Positions 33,725 to 42,742 of a DNA stretch of 64,000 nt are shown one piece after another. The position numbers were made by a program, and so were the translations under genes. The stretch's first letter is position 1; every line of letters starts with the position of its first letter. Below the pieces are notes generated by a model. That model did no database searches and was not told the DNA's origin. It worked only from the letters and a program-made list of their open reading frames with translations. Origin of the DNA: Ruminococcaceae bacterium HV4-5-B5C (lineage in GTDB: Bacteria; Bacillota; Clostridia; Oscillospirales; Acutalibacteraceae); NCBI GenBank assembly GCA_900184925.1, contig FXYJ02000001.1, positions 372,001-436,000 of the forward strand. The letters are read 5' to 3'.

Positions 33725-34420
33725 ATGAAACACGGTAAAAAATACGTCGACGGCGCAAAGCTGATCGATCGTACCAAATTTTACGATTCGGAAGAGGCGC
33801 TTGATCTCTGCGTCAAAACCGGAACGAAGAAGTTCGACGAGAGCGTTGAAGTTCATGTGAAGCTCGGTGTCGACAGCCGCCATGCAGACCAGCAGGTCCG
33901 CGGCGCCATCGTTCTGCCGAACGGCACGGGCAAGACCGTGCGCGTCCTCGCCATCTGCAAGGGTGACGCGGCAAAAGAGGCCGAAGAGGCCGGTGCCGAT
34001 TTCGTCGGCGCAGAAGAAATGGTCCAGAAGATCCAGAACGAAAACTGGATGGACTTCGATATTCTGATTACTTCGCCGGATATGATGGGCCTTGTGGGCC
34101 GTCTCGGCAAAATCCTCGGACCCCGCGGCCTGATGCCGAACCCGAAGGCCGGCACCGTGACGCGCGAGATCGGCAAAGCGATCAAAGAGGCGAAAGCCGG
34201 TAAGATCGAGTACCGTCTTGACAAGTCCAATATCATTCACTGCGTCATCGGCAAGGTTTCGTTCGGCAAAGAAAAGCTCGGCGAAAACTTCAACGCTCTT
34301 CTCGGCGCCATTGTCAAAGCAAAACCGGCGGCTGCGAAAGGCCAGTATATCCGTTCCTGCGTCGTCGCTTCCACAATGGGACCGGGCGTGCGCATCAATG
34401 CGAACAAATTCGGCGCCTGA
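33725..34420 (+). CDS. rplA: 50S ribosomal protein L1
   Basis: 231-residue L1 of the ribosomal stalk at the E site. It includes the conserved [21 protein letters not shown] region. L1 can repress its own operon by binding mRNA in other bacteria; no clear L1 site is identified here. The rplJ promoter begins right at its 3' end. Confidence 0.96.
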   Translation: MKHGKKYVDGAKLIDRTKFYDSEEALDLCVKTGTKKFDESVEVHVKLGVDSRHADQQVRGAIVLPNGTGKTVRVLAICKGDAAKEAEEAGADFVGAEEMVQKIQNENWMDFDILITSPDMMGLVGRLGKILGPRGLMPNPKAGTVTREIGKAIKEAKAGKIEYRLDKSNIIHCVIGKVSFGKEKLGENFNALLGAIVKAKPAAAKGQYIRSCVVASTMGPGVRINANKFGA

Positions 34421-34421
34421 T

Positions 34422-34450
34422 TTGACAGCCCGGCGGGTTTGTGGTATACT
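34422..34450 (+). promoter_or_regulatory. Promoter of rplJL
   Basis: TTGACA (34422-34427), a 17-base spacer and TATACT (34445-34450) with an extended TGG. It starts 2 bases after the rplA stop, so rplJ-rplL has its own strong promoter. Confidence 0.82.
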
Positions 34451-34469
34451 CACAAGGTAAATAGAACTG

Positions 34470-34590
34470 TTCTTTATTCAAAGACAGCAGGTGCTTTTGC
34501 GTAATGGTTTTCCAACCTGCCGAGAATAAGGTCACTTCATGCGTAAGCGTGTTGAAGCCTTTTCTGCGGCAGCGGAAAAGGCTTTTCTGT
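34470..34590 (+). ncRNA. L10 leader (autoregulatory mRNA structure) with terminator
   Basis: Leader of the L10-leader type to which the L10-L12 complex binds. GCAGGT (34487-34492) pairs with ACCTGC (34515-34520), followed by CGAGA of the kink-turn-like element. Downstream, AAGCCTTTTC (34555-34564) and GAAAAGGCTTTT (34575-34586) form a perfect terminator stem. CTTCA (34535-34539) and TGAAG (34553-34557) can form an overlapping alternative stem, fitting attenuation. Confidence 0.75.
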
Positions 34591-34622
34591 TGCGCTGATT
34601 CTGTTACTGGAGGTGAATGAAT

Positions 34623-35159
34623 TTGCCAAGCAAAAAGGTACTGGAAGAGAAAAAACAGCAGGTTGCCGATCTTTCTGAAAAACTGAAAGCGGCTCACACG
34701 GGTGTTGTTGTTAATTACAAGGGCATCACGGTGGCCGACGACACAAAGCTCCGCAAGGAACTGAGAGAGTCCGGCAGCAACTACAAGGTAGTTAAGAATA
34801 CGCTTCTGCGTCTTGCCCTGAAGGAAGCCGGGATCGACGGCCTCGATTCCATTCTGGAAGGCACGACTGCTATCGCCGTGAACACGGAGGACTATGTTGC
34901 CCCGGCTAAGATCCTGAACACGTATGCCGAGAAAAACAAGAACTTCACCATCAAGGCGGGCTTTATTGACGGGAAAGCCGCCACAGAAGCCGAAATCAAG
35001 ACTCTGGCGACTCTGCCCTCGAAAGAGGTGCTCGTGGCGCAGGTGCTTCGCGGCCTGAACGGCCCGATCTCCGGCTTTGTCACCGTGCTGAACGGCACGA
35101 TGAAGGGTCTGGTTGTCGCACTGAACGCAATCGCCGAAAAACAGCAGCAGACTGCATGA
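34623..35159 (+). CDS. rplJ: 50S ribosomal protein L10
   Basis: 178-residue stalk base protein that anchors L7/L12 dimers. VVNYKGITVADDTKLRKELR and YKVVKNTLLRLAL are canonical. The TTG at 34623 is chosen because the ribosome site GGAGGT (34609-34614) is too close to the ATG at 34617. It probably represses its own synthesis through the leader. Confidence 0.95.
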   Translation: MPSKKVLEEKKQQVADLSEKLKAAHTGVVVNYKGITVADDTKLRKELRESGSNYKVVKNTLLRLALKEAGIDGLDSILEGTTAIAVNTEDYVAPAKILNTYAEKNKNFTIKAGFIDGKAATEAEIKTLATLPSKEVLVAQVLRGLNGPISGFVTVLNGTMKGLVVALNAIAEKQQQTA

Positions 35160-35198
35160 ACCGAAAACAAATAAAAAATTATATGGAGGTTATTCATT

Positions 35199-35573
35199 AT
35201 GTCCGATAAAGTTACAAAGATGATTGAAGACGTGAAATCCCTTACCGTTCTGGAGCTCTCCGAGCTCGTAAAGGCTCTCGAGGAAGAGTTCGGCGTTTCC
35301 GCCGCTGCTCCCGTTGCTGTTGCTGCCGCTCCGGCTGCCGCTGCTCCGGCTGCTGAAGAGAAGACTTCTTTTGACGTTGTCCTGAAGGGCATCGGCGAAC
35401 AGAAGATCCAGGTCATCAAGGTTGTCCGTGAAATCACGGGCCTCGGCCTGAAGGAAGCGAAAGACCTTGTTGACGCCGCTCCGAAGGCTGTCAAGGAAGG
35501 CGTTTCCAAGGACGACGCAGAAGCCATGAAAGAAAAGCTGACGAAGGTCGGCGCAGAAGTCGAACTGAAGTAA
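35199..35573 (+). CDS. rplL: 50S ribosomal protein L7/L12
   Basis: 124-residue stalk protein that recruits translation factors. N-terminal dimerisation region, an Ala-rich hinge (about residues 34-52) and the C-terminal domain with [20 protein letters not shown]. It lies 39 bases after rplJ and ends in a strong terminator. Confidence 0.97.
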   Translation: MSDKVTKMIEDVKSLTVLELSELVKALEEEFGVSAAAPVAVAAAPAAAAPAAEEKTSFDVVLKGIGEQKIQVIKVVREITGLGLKEAKDLVDAAPKAVKEGVSKDDAEAMKEKLTKVGAEVELK

Positions 35574-35591
35574 GTTCCGTTTTGATTTCAC

Positions 35592-35630
35592 AAACGCCCC
35601 GCCTGTTTTAAGACAGGCGGGGCGTTTTTT
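35592..35630 (+). terminator. Terminator of the rplJL operon
   Basis: AAACGCCCCGCCTGT pairs with ACAGGCGGGGCGTTT, followed by a T-run; 18 bases after the rplL stop. Confidence 0.85.
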
Positions 35631-35654
35631 CGCATCGCGATCAAATTTAAAAGG

Positions 35655-36044
35655 CTATGTGTTCAGAAGGTGAAATGTCTGCATAATGCCGAGAACATGG
35701 TAGGTCTTCGCGTCGCTGACTTTCACGTCATAGACGGAGAAGAGAACATAGTTTTTTCTCTGAATGCGTGTATCCTCCGAGTTTTGGTAGCACTGCGTAT
35801 TGAGAGTTTTAATTTCTTCCACCACACCCTGGTTCCCAGCCATGGGGTTTGGTTTGCCGTCCTCAAAAACAGCATGGTTAAAATCGGCGCGGCCGGGATT
35901 GAAAGCCCAGAGAGCCGTCAGTACACATGCGGTGAGAATCAGAACGGTTTTCAAAATTTTTCTTTTGATGAACCTCAGCACAAGGAAAATTACCAGCGCA
36001 AACGCGATGACAGAGAAGGTTCCGTGCAGAATTTCCTGCAGCAA
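35655..36044 (-). CDS. Small membrane-anchored protein, DUF4359-like
   Basis: 129 residues with two hydrophobic segments near the N-terminus (roughly residues 7-22 and 28-45) and an outside domain containing RKNYVLFSVYDVK, which recalls DUF4359-type proteins; I am not certain of that family. The TTG at 36044 follows GGAGGGAGG with an 8-base gap; the ATG at 36158 lies further upstream without a ribosome site. It is followed closely upstream by the carboxypeptidase gene on the same strand, so the two may be cotranscribed. Confidence 0.6.
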   Translation of the reverse strand: MLQEILHGTFSVIAFALVIFLVLRFIKRKILKTVLILTACVLTALWAFNPGRADFNHAVFEDGKPNPMAGNQGVVEEIKTLNTQCYQNSEDTRIQRKNYVLFSVYDVKVSDAKTYHVLGIMQTFHLLNT

Positions 36045-36163
36045 AATAAATTCCTCCCTCCGGCTTACTGGAAGATTTCTGAAGTTCATTATAACCTGCA
36101 AGAATAAAAATGTAAACAGAAAAACCGCCGAACTGAAGTTCGGCGGAAGAAGGAACACCAGCG

Positions 36164-37513
36164 TTACATCTTTCTGTAATGTTTTACTCTGCGCAGCTTC
36201 TTGCGCTTTCGGTTATAGATGACGGCCAGAACAATGTAGATAATGAGGAGAAGAATCACAACTGCGGCAATCACAATGAACCAGGTGGAAGTCACAATCG
36301 ATTTTGCTACGTCGGCCGTGTGAAGAACTTCGCTGCGTTCCACGGAGTCAGCCGCGACGAGTTTAATGGTCGCAAGTTTTTCATTAGCATAGCTGACAGT
36401 GGCTGTACCGATGACCTGTCCCTTTTTTATGGGTGCCTCGATTGATTTCGGCAGGCTTGGAGTAACAATGACGCTGCTCGCGGCCACGTTTTTCGGCAGA
36501 ATCGAGGAGTAACTCTTATCTGCGACGACCTGCAGCGTGTCCTTGTTCCATGCATATTTCAGCGGAATTTCGCCAAGCACCGTGGCCGGGTCCACGATTT
36601 TTTTCAACTCCAGGGAAGTGAGGGCCCAGCGGTACAAAGCCGCAGAGTCGAGCATTTCACCGTGGGTATCAATTTCATTGCCCTTTTTGTCGACCGAAGG
36701 GGAGCCCAGTGCGATGCAGAGGTAACTGTATCCGTCCGCCGAGGCGGTGGAAACGAGGCAGTAGCCGGATTCGTCCGTATGGCCGGTCTTAATGCCCTTT
36801 GTATACACATAGTAATATTTGCTGTCGCTGCTCATCAGCATCCGGTTCGTTGTTGACAGAACGGTTTCCTGACTTTGATTCGGCCCGCCGATCGGTTTGT
36901 AGGTGTAACTGAGCTGATTGCTGATTTGCATGAAGTACGGCAGCGTCATCGCATACCGTGCTATTTTTACGAGGTCCGCCGCAGTGGTGTAGTGGTTCGG
37001 GTCATGGAGGCCATGAGGATTTGTGAAGTGCGTGTTTGTGCACCCGAGGGCTTTTGCTTTTTCATTCATCATGTCGACGAATTTCTGAACATCTCCGCCG
37101 CCGACGTAATCGGCGAGGGTCAGGGCTGCGTCGTTGCCGGAAGGAACCATCATGCAGTTCAGCAGCTGATAAGCCGTTGCTACGTCGCCAACGTTAATAC
37201 CGGACATGGAACTTCCCGTGCCGGAAAGCTCGTCCATAATCTTTTGTTTTACTGTGATTTTGGTGCCCTGCAGGTCTTTGATGTGCTCTGATGCGATAAT
37301 AAACGTCATGATTTTGGTAACGGATGCAGGTTCGCGCTTTTCATTCTGATTTTTCTCGTAGACCGGCGTTCCGGTATCGAGGTTGACCAGCTCGATCGCT
37401 TCGCTGTTCGTAGCAAAATTAATGTGAAACACCGAAGCCTGTGCCTTTGAGGGCATGAGCGCGGCGCAGAAGATCAGAAGGGCAGAAAAGAGGGCGGCAG
37501 CCTTTTTTATCAT
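36164..37513 (-). CDS. D-alanyl-D-alanine carboxypeptidase (PBP5 family)
   Basis: Secreted, membrane-held serine peptidase (S11 family) that trims the last D-Ala from peptidoglycan stem peptides. 449 residues: signal peptide (MIKKAAALFSALLIFCAA...), catalytic domain with SxxK in PASVTKIMT, SxN in PSGNDAA and KTG in GIKTGHTDESG, the PBP5 C-terminal beta domain, and a C-terminal membrane helix (about residues 405-430) with a basic tail, in place of the amphipathic anchor of many family members. The ATG at 37513 follows GGAGG. DacF-like enzymes of spore-formers are the nearest relatives by layout. Confidence 0.9.
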   Translation of the reverse strand: MIKKAAALFSALLIFCAALMPSKAQASVFHINFATNSEAIELVNLDTGTPVYEKNQNEKREPASVTKIMTFIIASEHIKDLQGTKITVKQKIMDELSGTGSSMSGINVGDVATAYQLLNCMMVPSGNDAALTLADYVGGGDVQKFVDMMNEKAKALGCTNTHFTNPHGLHDPNHYTTAADLVKIARYAMTLPYFMQISNQLSYTYKPIGGPNQSQETVLSTTNRMLMSSDSKYYYVYTKGIKTGHTDESGYCLVSTASADGYSYLCIALGSPSVDKKGNEIDTHGEMLDSAALYRWALTSLELKKIVDPATVLGEIPLKYAWNKDTLQVVADKSYSSILPKNVAASSVIVTPSLPKSIEAPIKKGQVIGTATVSYANEKLATIKLVAADSVERSEVLHTADVAKSIVTSTWFIVIAAVVILLLIIYIVLAVIYNRKRKKLRRVKHYRKM

Positions 37514-37666
37514 GGAAATTATGCCTCCGATGTGATATGATAAAAATGCGGGACAGATGGCCCCGTTCCTTTCCAGTATAACAGGTTTCCGCTGAAAAGG
37601 AAAGCAGGGAATTACGAACATTTTTCCGCACCGGAAATGCCCGGAGCGGTATGGGGGAAGCTAATT

Positions 37667-38356
37667 GTGATTTATGTTACGGGGGATATGCACGGAGAAA
37701 TGCGCCGGTTTCATTCCCGTGCGCTGCGCAGACTGAAAAAGGGTGATACGCTGATTATCTGCGGAGACTTCGGTTTCCTTTGGGACGGAGGAGAGCAGGA
37801 AGAAAAAAACCTTAGAAAGATCGGTCGGCTGAAGTATCAGGTTCTGTTCCTCGACGGAACCCACGAGAATTTCGATCTGCTGGAGAAATATCCTGCGGAG
37901 GACTGGAACGGCGGCAGGGTGCAGCATATTTCCGGTGGACTTTATCATTTAATGCGCGGCCAGGTCTATACGATTGAAGGAAAAAAGATTTTTGCGTTCG
38001 GCGGTGGAGAAAGCGTTGAAAAGCAGATTCGCATGGAAATGAAGACATGGTGGCCCTGCGAAATGCCGAATCTTGAAGAGATGAAAGAGGGTGCCGACCA
38101 TCTGCGGGAGAATGGGTTTGAAGTGGACTATATTTTCACGCATATGCCTCCCCCGAAGGTCGACCTGATGAAGACGGAGCGCCGCAATCAGCTCGAAGCC
38201 TATTTCGGTGAGATGATGGCGCAGACAAAGTATAAAAAGTGGTTCTTCGGTTCTCAGCATATTGACCGCAAGATTACATATAAAAATTACGCTGTCTTCA
38301 GCAGTGTGATCCCCGTGGAGGATGCCACCGGCCCGAAGCACTTTTTCGGCAGGTAG
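37667..38356 (+). CDS. Calcineurin-like metallophosphoesterase
   Basis: 229-residue dimetal phosphoesterase. The motif order is GDMHG (residues 6-10), GDFGF, GTHEN (a variant of GNHE, with Thr for Asn) and THMPPP. The GTG at 37667 (giving MIYVTGDMHG) follows GGGGGAAG with an 8-base gap and gives the typical start just before the first motif; an ATG at 37637 would add ten residues. The substrate (nucleotide, phosphoprotein or other phosphodiester) is unknown. Monocistronic, ending in a hairpin. Confidence 0.85.
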   Translation: MIYVTGDMHGEMRRFHSRALRRLKKGDTLIICGDFGFLWDGGEQEEKNLRKIGRLKYQVLFLDGTHENFDLLEKYPAEDWNGGRVQHISGGLYHLMRGQVYTIEGKKIFAFGGGESVEKQIRMEMKTWWPCEMPNLEEMKEGADHLRENGFEVDYIFTHMPPPKVDLMKTERRNQLEAYFGEMMAQTKYKKWFFGSQHIDRKITYKNYAVFSSVIPVEDATGPKHFFGR

Positions 38357-38369
38357 CAGGTGAAATTCA

Positions 38370-38403
38370 GGCGAGGCGCTACGACGGCGCTTCGCCTTTT
38401 TGT
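38370..38403 (+). terminator. Terminator of the phosphoesterase gene
   Basis: GGCGAGGCGC pairs with GCGCTTCGCC (one G-T pair) followed by TTTTT; 14 bases after the stop. Confidence 0.8.
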
Positions 38404-38448
38404 GTGTATTTGTTTCAAAGAAAAATGTTTTTCGGACAGGATATTGGA

Positions 38449-38477
38449 TTGATAATTGTCGGAATATATTGTATAAT
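38449..38477 (+). promoter_or_regulatory. Promoter of the secreted lysozyme gene
   Basis: TTGATA (38449-38454), a 17-base spacer and TATAAT (38472-38477). The predicted start site is near 38484. Confidence 0.75.
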
Positions 38478-38547
38478 GGCACTGAATCTCATTTGGTAAC
38501 AATTCGAAATCGCTATGGATTGCATTGAACGAATGGAGGGGATTGAG

Positions 38548-40962
38548 TTGCGGAACAAGCTGATCCGTCTTTTTAAGGTGACGGCGGCAATGCTGTGCAC
38601 GGTCGCCGTGCTGGCTGCTGCCGTGCCGCTTGAAGCCGGTGCTTCCGCCGCTGCGACGGCGACAACAACGGATTATCTGAATCTTCGTCAGGGTGCCGGA
38701 ACCGATACGAGGGTGATCTTGACGCTGGTCAAGAATGCCACGGTGACGGTTCTGGATAATTCAAACAGCCAGTGGACGAGAGTCAGAACGGCCAGCGGAT
38801 ATGTAGGATATTGCTATAAACAGTATCTGAGGTTTTCCGGCGATGCGTCATCATCGGATTCTTCCGGTTCCGGGGGAACCGCAAAGACGTCGACAGGGTT
38901 GAATATGCGCACCGGCCCCTCTCTCGGTTACGGGATTATCACCGTACTTCCAACGGGAACTTCCCTTACTGTTCTTGACAACTCCAACAGTGACTGGGTC
39001 AAGGTTCAGATGTCCGACGGAAGGCAGGGCTGGTGCAGCAGACAATACCTGATTATATCCGGCACCTCGTCTTCCGGCAGTTCTGGGAGCAGTTCCTCCG
39101 GACTCACGGCAACGATGACGGATTACCTTAATCTGCGCACAGGCGCTGGGATGGGTTACAGAATCATTCTGACGATGAGCAAAGGGTCGTCTGCCGCGGT
39201 GCTCGACAACTCTAACTCCGGCTGGGTGCAGGTTCGTACTTCAGGCGGAACGACAGGCTGGTGCAGCCGGGATTATGTGAAGATATCCGGCGGTTCGGGC
39301 AGCGAGACACCAACCCCCACACCAACGCCTACTCCGACACCGGACCCGACTCCAGACCCGACTCCGACTCCTACGCTGACGGGAGCGACCGTAACTGACG
39401 GGCCCCTGCGTCTGCGTTCCGGCGCGGGTACCTCCTATGAGGTTCTCGACAGTCTGCCGATTGGAACTTATGTCAAATCGCTCGGCGCGCCGCAGAACGA
39501 CTGGATGAAGGTGCAGACACTTGGCGGTAAAACGGGATATGTCTGCACGACTTACATAAAATATCTTTATGACGGAGATACCGGCTCCTCATCTTCCGGC
39601 GGGCCGATTTCAATTTGCACTTCCTCCGCGCAGATCCCGCAGGGAAAGACGCTCTGGCTCAAACCCTCCGGTTCCGCAACATGGACAAGCAGTGATCCCT
39701 CGGTTGCGACGGTTTCCAATGGATATGTGTGTGCGGTTGCTCCGGGAACTGCACAGATTACTGGTACTTCCGGTTCCAACAAGGCGGTCTGTTCGGTGAC
39801 TGTCACACAGGCCGAACCGGTCCGAGCGACGTTCGCTTCTCCCAATATTGTCGCTCCCGGCAGCAGCGTAACGTTCACAGCCGTCACCGACACGACCCGT
39901 GATGGGGTCCGGTTCCTCGTCACGATGCCGAACGGCGGCGTGACACAGCTGGACGCTACCCTTGCGAAGACGGAAACCACAAACGGCGTAGTGACAAAGG
40001 TCTGGACGGCGTCTCAGAAGCTTGACACAGCCGGTGTTTATTCCTACACGGCCGTCTCTTCTCTGCAGGGTTCTTACAGCGAGGGCGGGGCTGCTTCCGA
40101 CGTGATGGTCGCGACACAGGGGCAGGCTACCGTTTCCACGAATGAAGCACGGCGAGCAAGCGATTCTATTCTGAATCTGATTGCAAACTGGGAAGGCTAC
40201 AGCGCGGGTGTTTACGCCGACACGCTTACATACAGCCAGGTGCCGACAATCGGCTACGGGTATACGCTCGGCTCCGGTGCGGTTTTCTACAATAATATCA
40301 GCAAGACCGAAGCCTGGGCAATGCTGGTTAATGCAGTTAACCGTTCTTCTTACACGACTGAGCTGAACCGTATGGTTGCCAATAATAATTTTCTCATCAA
40401 CCAGAATCAGGCCGATGCGCTGATCAGCTTTGCCTATAACATCGGCTCCGGCTATTTTAACTCTTCAACAGAGTCCGGCTTTCGCCAAATTATGAAAAAC
40501 GCGGTTGTTCCGCCGACTGTTCCGGCTTCCGGGCTCGGCGCTTCGGCAACCGACAACGTCTCCCTGCGCAGGGATCATACGGTGAATTCCGACGCCCTCT
40601 GCGGTGTGGCTTCCGGTACGCATCTGACTGTAACCGGCGTCTGGAACAGCGACAAAAAAGATGTCTGGTACGCCGTGCGTCTGTCGGACGGGACGACGGG
40701 GTGGATCAATTCCGGTTATGTGAATTTCGACAATTCCGCAAGCATGACGCATGACCTCAATTATACGAATGCCGTCGCTTTCGGGTCGGAACTGATCCTC
40801 TGGAATCAGGCGGGTGGAAATTTCCTTGCTGGCCTTTTCTATCGCCGACTGAATGAAGCAAATGTGTATAATGCAGGCGACTACAAAACAGACCACAGTT
40901 ATTTGCTGTCAAATCCGTACGGGTATACCTTCCCGAAGTCGGCTTCCGTTCTTACGGGCTGA
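38548..40962 (+). CDS. Secreted multi-SH3 lysozyme (GH24-type) with Big-2 domain
   Basis: 804-residue exported protein. Order: signal peptide (to about residue 35); three bacterial SH3 repeats (about 40-95, 110-165, 185-240), each with a DYLNLR/GLNMR start and GxCxxxYL end; a PT-repeat linker (about 250-275); a fourth SH3; a Big-2 Ig-like domain (WTSSDPSVATVSNG); a second Ig-like region; then a GH24 lysozyme core. The T4-lysozyme Glu and Asp are seen in ANWEGYSAGVYAD and the Thr in PTIGYGYTLG. A fifth SH3 (about 660-730) is followed by ILWNQAGGNFLAGLFYRR, which looks like the last lysozyme helix. TTG start at 38548 after GGAGGG. Probably cuts cell-wall glycan during growth, sporulation or competition. 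Confidence 0.85.
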   Translation: MRNKLIRLFKVTAAMLCTVAVLAAAVPLEAGASAAATATTTDYLNLRQGAGTDTRVILTLVKNATVTVLDNSNSQWTRVRTASGYVGYCYKQYLRFSGDASSSDSSGSGGTAKTSTGLNMRTGPSLGYGIITVLPTGTSLTVLDNSNSDWVKVQMSDGRQGWCSRQYLIISGTSSSGSSGSSSSGLTATMTDYLNLRTGAGMGYRIILTMSKGSSAAVLDNSNSGWVQVRTSGGTTGWCSRDYVKISGGSGSETPTPTPTPTPTPDPTPDPTPTPTLTGATVTDGPLRLRSGAGTSYEVLDSLPIGTYVKSLGAPQNDWMKVQTLGGKTGYVCTTYIKYLYDGDTGSSSSGGPISICTSSAQIPQGKTLWLKPSGSATWTSSDPSVATVSNGYVCAVAPGTAQITGTSGSNKAVCSVTVTQAEPVRATFASPNIVAPGSSVTFTAVTDTTRDGVRFLVTMPNGGVTQLDATLAKTETTNGVVTKVWTASQKLDTAGVYSYTAVSSLQGSYSEGGAASDVMVATQGQATVSTNEARRASDSILNLIANWEGYSAGVYADTLTYSQVPTIGYGYTLGSGAVFYNNISKTEAWAMLVNAVNRSSYTTELNRMVANNNFLINQNQADALISFAYNIGSGYFNSSTESGFRQIMKNAVVPPTVPASGLGASATDNVSLRRDHTVNSDALCGVASGTHLTVTGVWNSDKKDVWYAVRLSDGTTGWINSGYVNFDNSASMTHDLNYTNAVAFGSELILWNQAGGNFLAGLFYRRLNEANVYNAGDYKTDHSYLLSNPYGYTFPKSASVLTG

Positions 40963-40976
40963 GCAAAGAAATAATC

Positions 40977-41016
40977 AAGGAGCGCATTCCGGCATGTGTC
41001 GGAATGCGCTCCTTTT
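40977..41016. terminator. Terminator between the lysozyme gene and comM
   Basis: AAGGAGCGCATTCCG (40977-40991) pairs perfectly with CGGAATGCGCTCCTT (41000-41014), followed by TT and a C. Flanking genes converge. Confidence 0.85.
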
Positions 41017-41059
41017 CCTGCTCTGTAAAGGCGTGTTGTAAAATTTCCATGCAGTGCTG

Positions 41060-42592
41060 TTACAGTTCCTTCATCCAGTACTTCCGGTCAAGACTGCGGT
41101 ACTGAACGGCCTCGGCAACGTGACGCGGTTCGATCGTCTCACAGCCGTCAAGGTCGGCAATGGTGCGGCAGACCTTGAGTACGCGGTCGTAGGCGCGTGC
41201 CGAGAGGCCGAGGCGCTCGAATGCAGTTTTAAGAAGAGTCAGGCTCTTTTCACTCATCGGGCAGAAATCCCGGAGCCGATCCGGTGTGATGCGCGCGTTG
41301 CAGGTGATGCCGGTCCCTTCGAACCGCGCATTCTGCACGGTGCGGGCTGCGTTGACCCTGGCGCGTACGGCGGCGGAGCTTTCCGCTTTTTCGCCTGAGG
41401 ACAGTTCATCGAATTCCACGGGCGGCACTTCGATGTGAAGGTCAAGCCGGTCGAGGAGAGGGCCGGAAACGCGGGAAAGATAGCGGGTCACCGCCTGAGG
41501 TGAGCAGACGCACCGCCGCGTGGGGTGGCCGAAGTATCCGCAGGGGCAGGGGTTCATGGCTGCCACGAGCATGACGGAGCACGGATACGATACCGTTCCT
41601 CCTGCCCGGGAGATTGTCACCTGTCCATTTTCGATCGGCTGGCGCAGAACCTCCATGGCAGAGCGGGAGAATTCCGGAAGCTCATCGAGAAACAGGACGC
41701 CGTTGTGTGCAAGCGAGATTTCCCCGGGGTGAGGAATGCTGCCTCCGCCTGAGAGGCCGGCGGGGGAAACGGTGTGGTGCGGCGCCCGGAACGGCCGGGT
41801 GCGAATCAGTGAGACGCCGGGGGGAATCGCGCCGGCAATGGAATGGATTTTTGTCGTTTCCATCGTTTCTTCAAATGTCATGTCCGGCAGAATAGAGGGA
41901 AGGCGTTTGGCCAGCATGCTTTTTCCCGAACCGGGAGGGCCGATCAGCAGGACGTTGTGCCCTCCGGCGGCGGCGATTTCCAGCGCGCGCTTTGCCTGAA
42001 ACTGCCCGCGCACATCGGCAAAATCAGGGAGCGGGGCCAGGGTTTCTCCGCTGACTTCACTGGGAACGGCGGGCTGGATGGTCTCGGCCCCCGTGAGATG
42101 ACGGAACAGCTCCTGAAGGTTTCCGACGGGGAAAACGTCAAGTCCCTTCACAACGGCTCCTTCGGCGGCGTTGGAGCGGGGGACGAAGATTCTCCCGAAC
42201 CCGTGCTCCTTCGCGCTGATTGCCATGGGAAGAACACCGCGTACGGAGCGGACTTCCCCCGTCAGGGAAAGCTCGCCGATAAAAACGCTGCCGTCGGTGT
42301 CGCAGTCGAGCTGGCGGCTTGCCTTCAACAGTGCGATGAGGAGAGGAAGATCGTAGAGCGGACCTTCTTTTTTCTGGTCGGCGGGCGCAAGATTTACGGT
42401 GATCCGGCTGACCGGGAATTCGTAGCCGCAGTTTTTCATGGCGGCGCGCACACGGTCGCGCGACTCTTTCACCGCCGCGCCGGGAAGTCCGACAACTTCA
42501 AAGGAGGGAAGCCCCTGCGAGAGATCGGCTTCCACTTCGACGGGGAACGCATCCATCCCATACAGCCCCATGCTGTAAATCTGTGAAACCAT
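41060..42592 (-). CDS. comM: YifB/ComM-family Mg-chelatase-like AAA+ ATPase
   Basis: 510 residues: an N-terminal Lon-like/S5-fold domain (PSFEVVGLPGAAVKESRDRV), an AAA+ Mg-chelatase core with Walker A LIGPPGSGKSMLAK, Walker B GVLFLDELPEF, and the C-terminal Mg_chelatase_C domain. In Gammaproteobacteria the homolog ComM is a branch-migration helicase that helps integrate DNA in transformation; the role in Firmicutes is less certain. The four-Cys-like patch NPCPCGYFGHPTRRCVCSP is typical. Monocistronic, leftward. Confidence 0.92.
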   Translation of the reverse strand: MVSQIYSMGLYGMDAFPVEVEADLSQGLPSFEVVGLPGAAVKESRDRVRAAMKNCGYEFPVSRITVNLAPADQKKEGPLYDLPLLIALLKASRQLDCDTDGSVFIGELSLTGEVRSVRGVLPMAISAKEHGFGRIFVPRSNAAEGAVVKGLDVFPVGNLQELFRHLTGAETIQPAVPSEVSGETLAPLPDFADVRGQFQAKRALEIAAAGGHNVLLIGPPGSGKSMLAKRLPSILPDMTFEETMETTKIHSIAGAIPPGVSLIRTRPFRAPHHTVSPAGLSGGGSIPHPGEISLAHNGVLFLDELPEFSRSAMEVLRQPIENGQVTISRAGGTVSYPCSVMLVAAMNPCPCGYFGHPTRRCVCSPQAVTRYLSRVSGPLLDRLDLHIEVPPVEFDELSSGEKAESSAAVRARVNAARTVQNARFEGTGITCNARITPDRLRDFCPMSEKSLTLLKTAFERLGLSARAYDRVLKVCRTIADLDGCETIEPRHVAEAVQYRSLDRKYWMKEL

Positions 42593-42742
42593 TTTATTGC
42601 CTCCCCGGTATTTTCTTCTGACATTATACTCTGAATCTCGACGGAATTCAACGCGCTTCGCCTGCCGAAGAAGCGGTTGACTTCCCAGCAGGGTTAGGGT
42701 ATGATGAAATCGGATTTATGCCGATTTCCGGGGGTGATTTAC

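Noticed and set aside
33164-34453. 429-codon minus-strand frame opposite rplK and rplA
   Set aside because: Spans two ribosomal protein genes and their spacer on the other strand; typical shadow in GC-biased codons.
35300-35360. Tandem GCTGCT-like repeat
   Set aside because: Codes for the Ala-rich hinge of L7/L12.
39310-39380. Short tandem repeat rich in CCNAC
   Set aside because: It encodes the Pro-Thr linker of the lysozyme; not a CRISPR or intergenic repeat.
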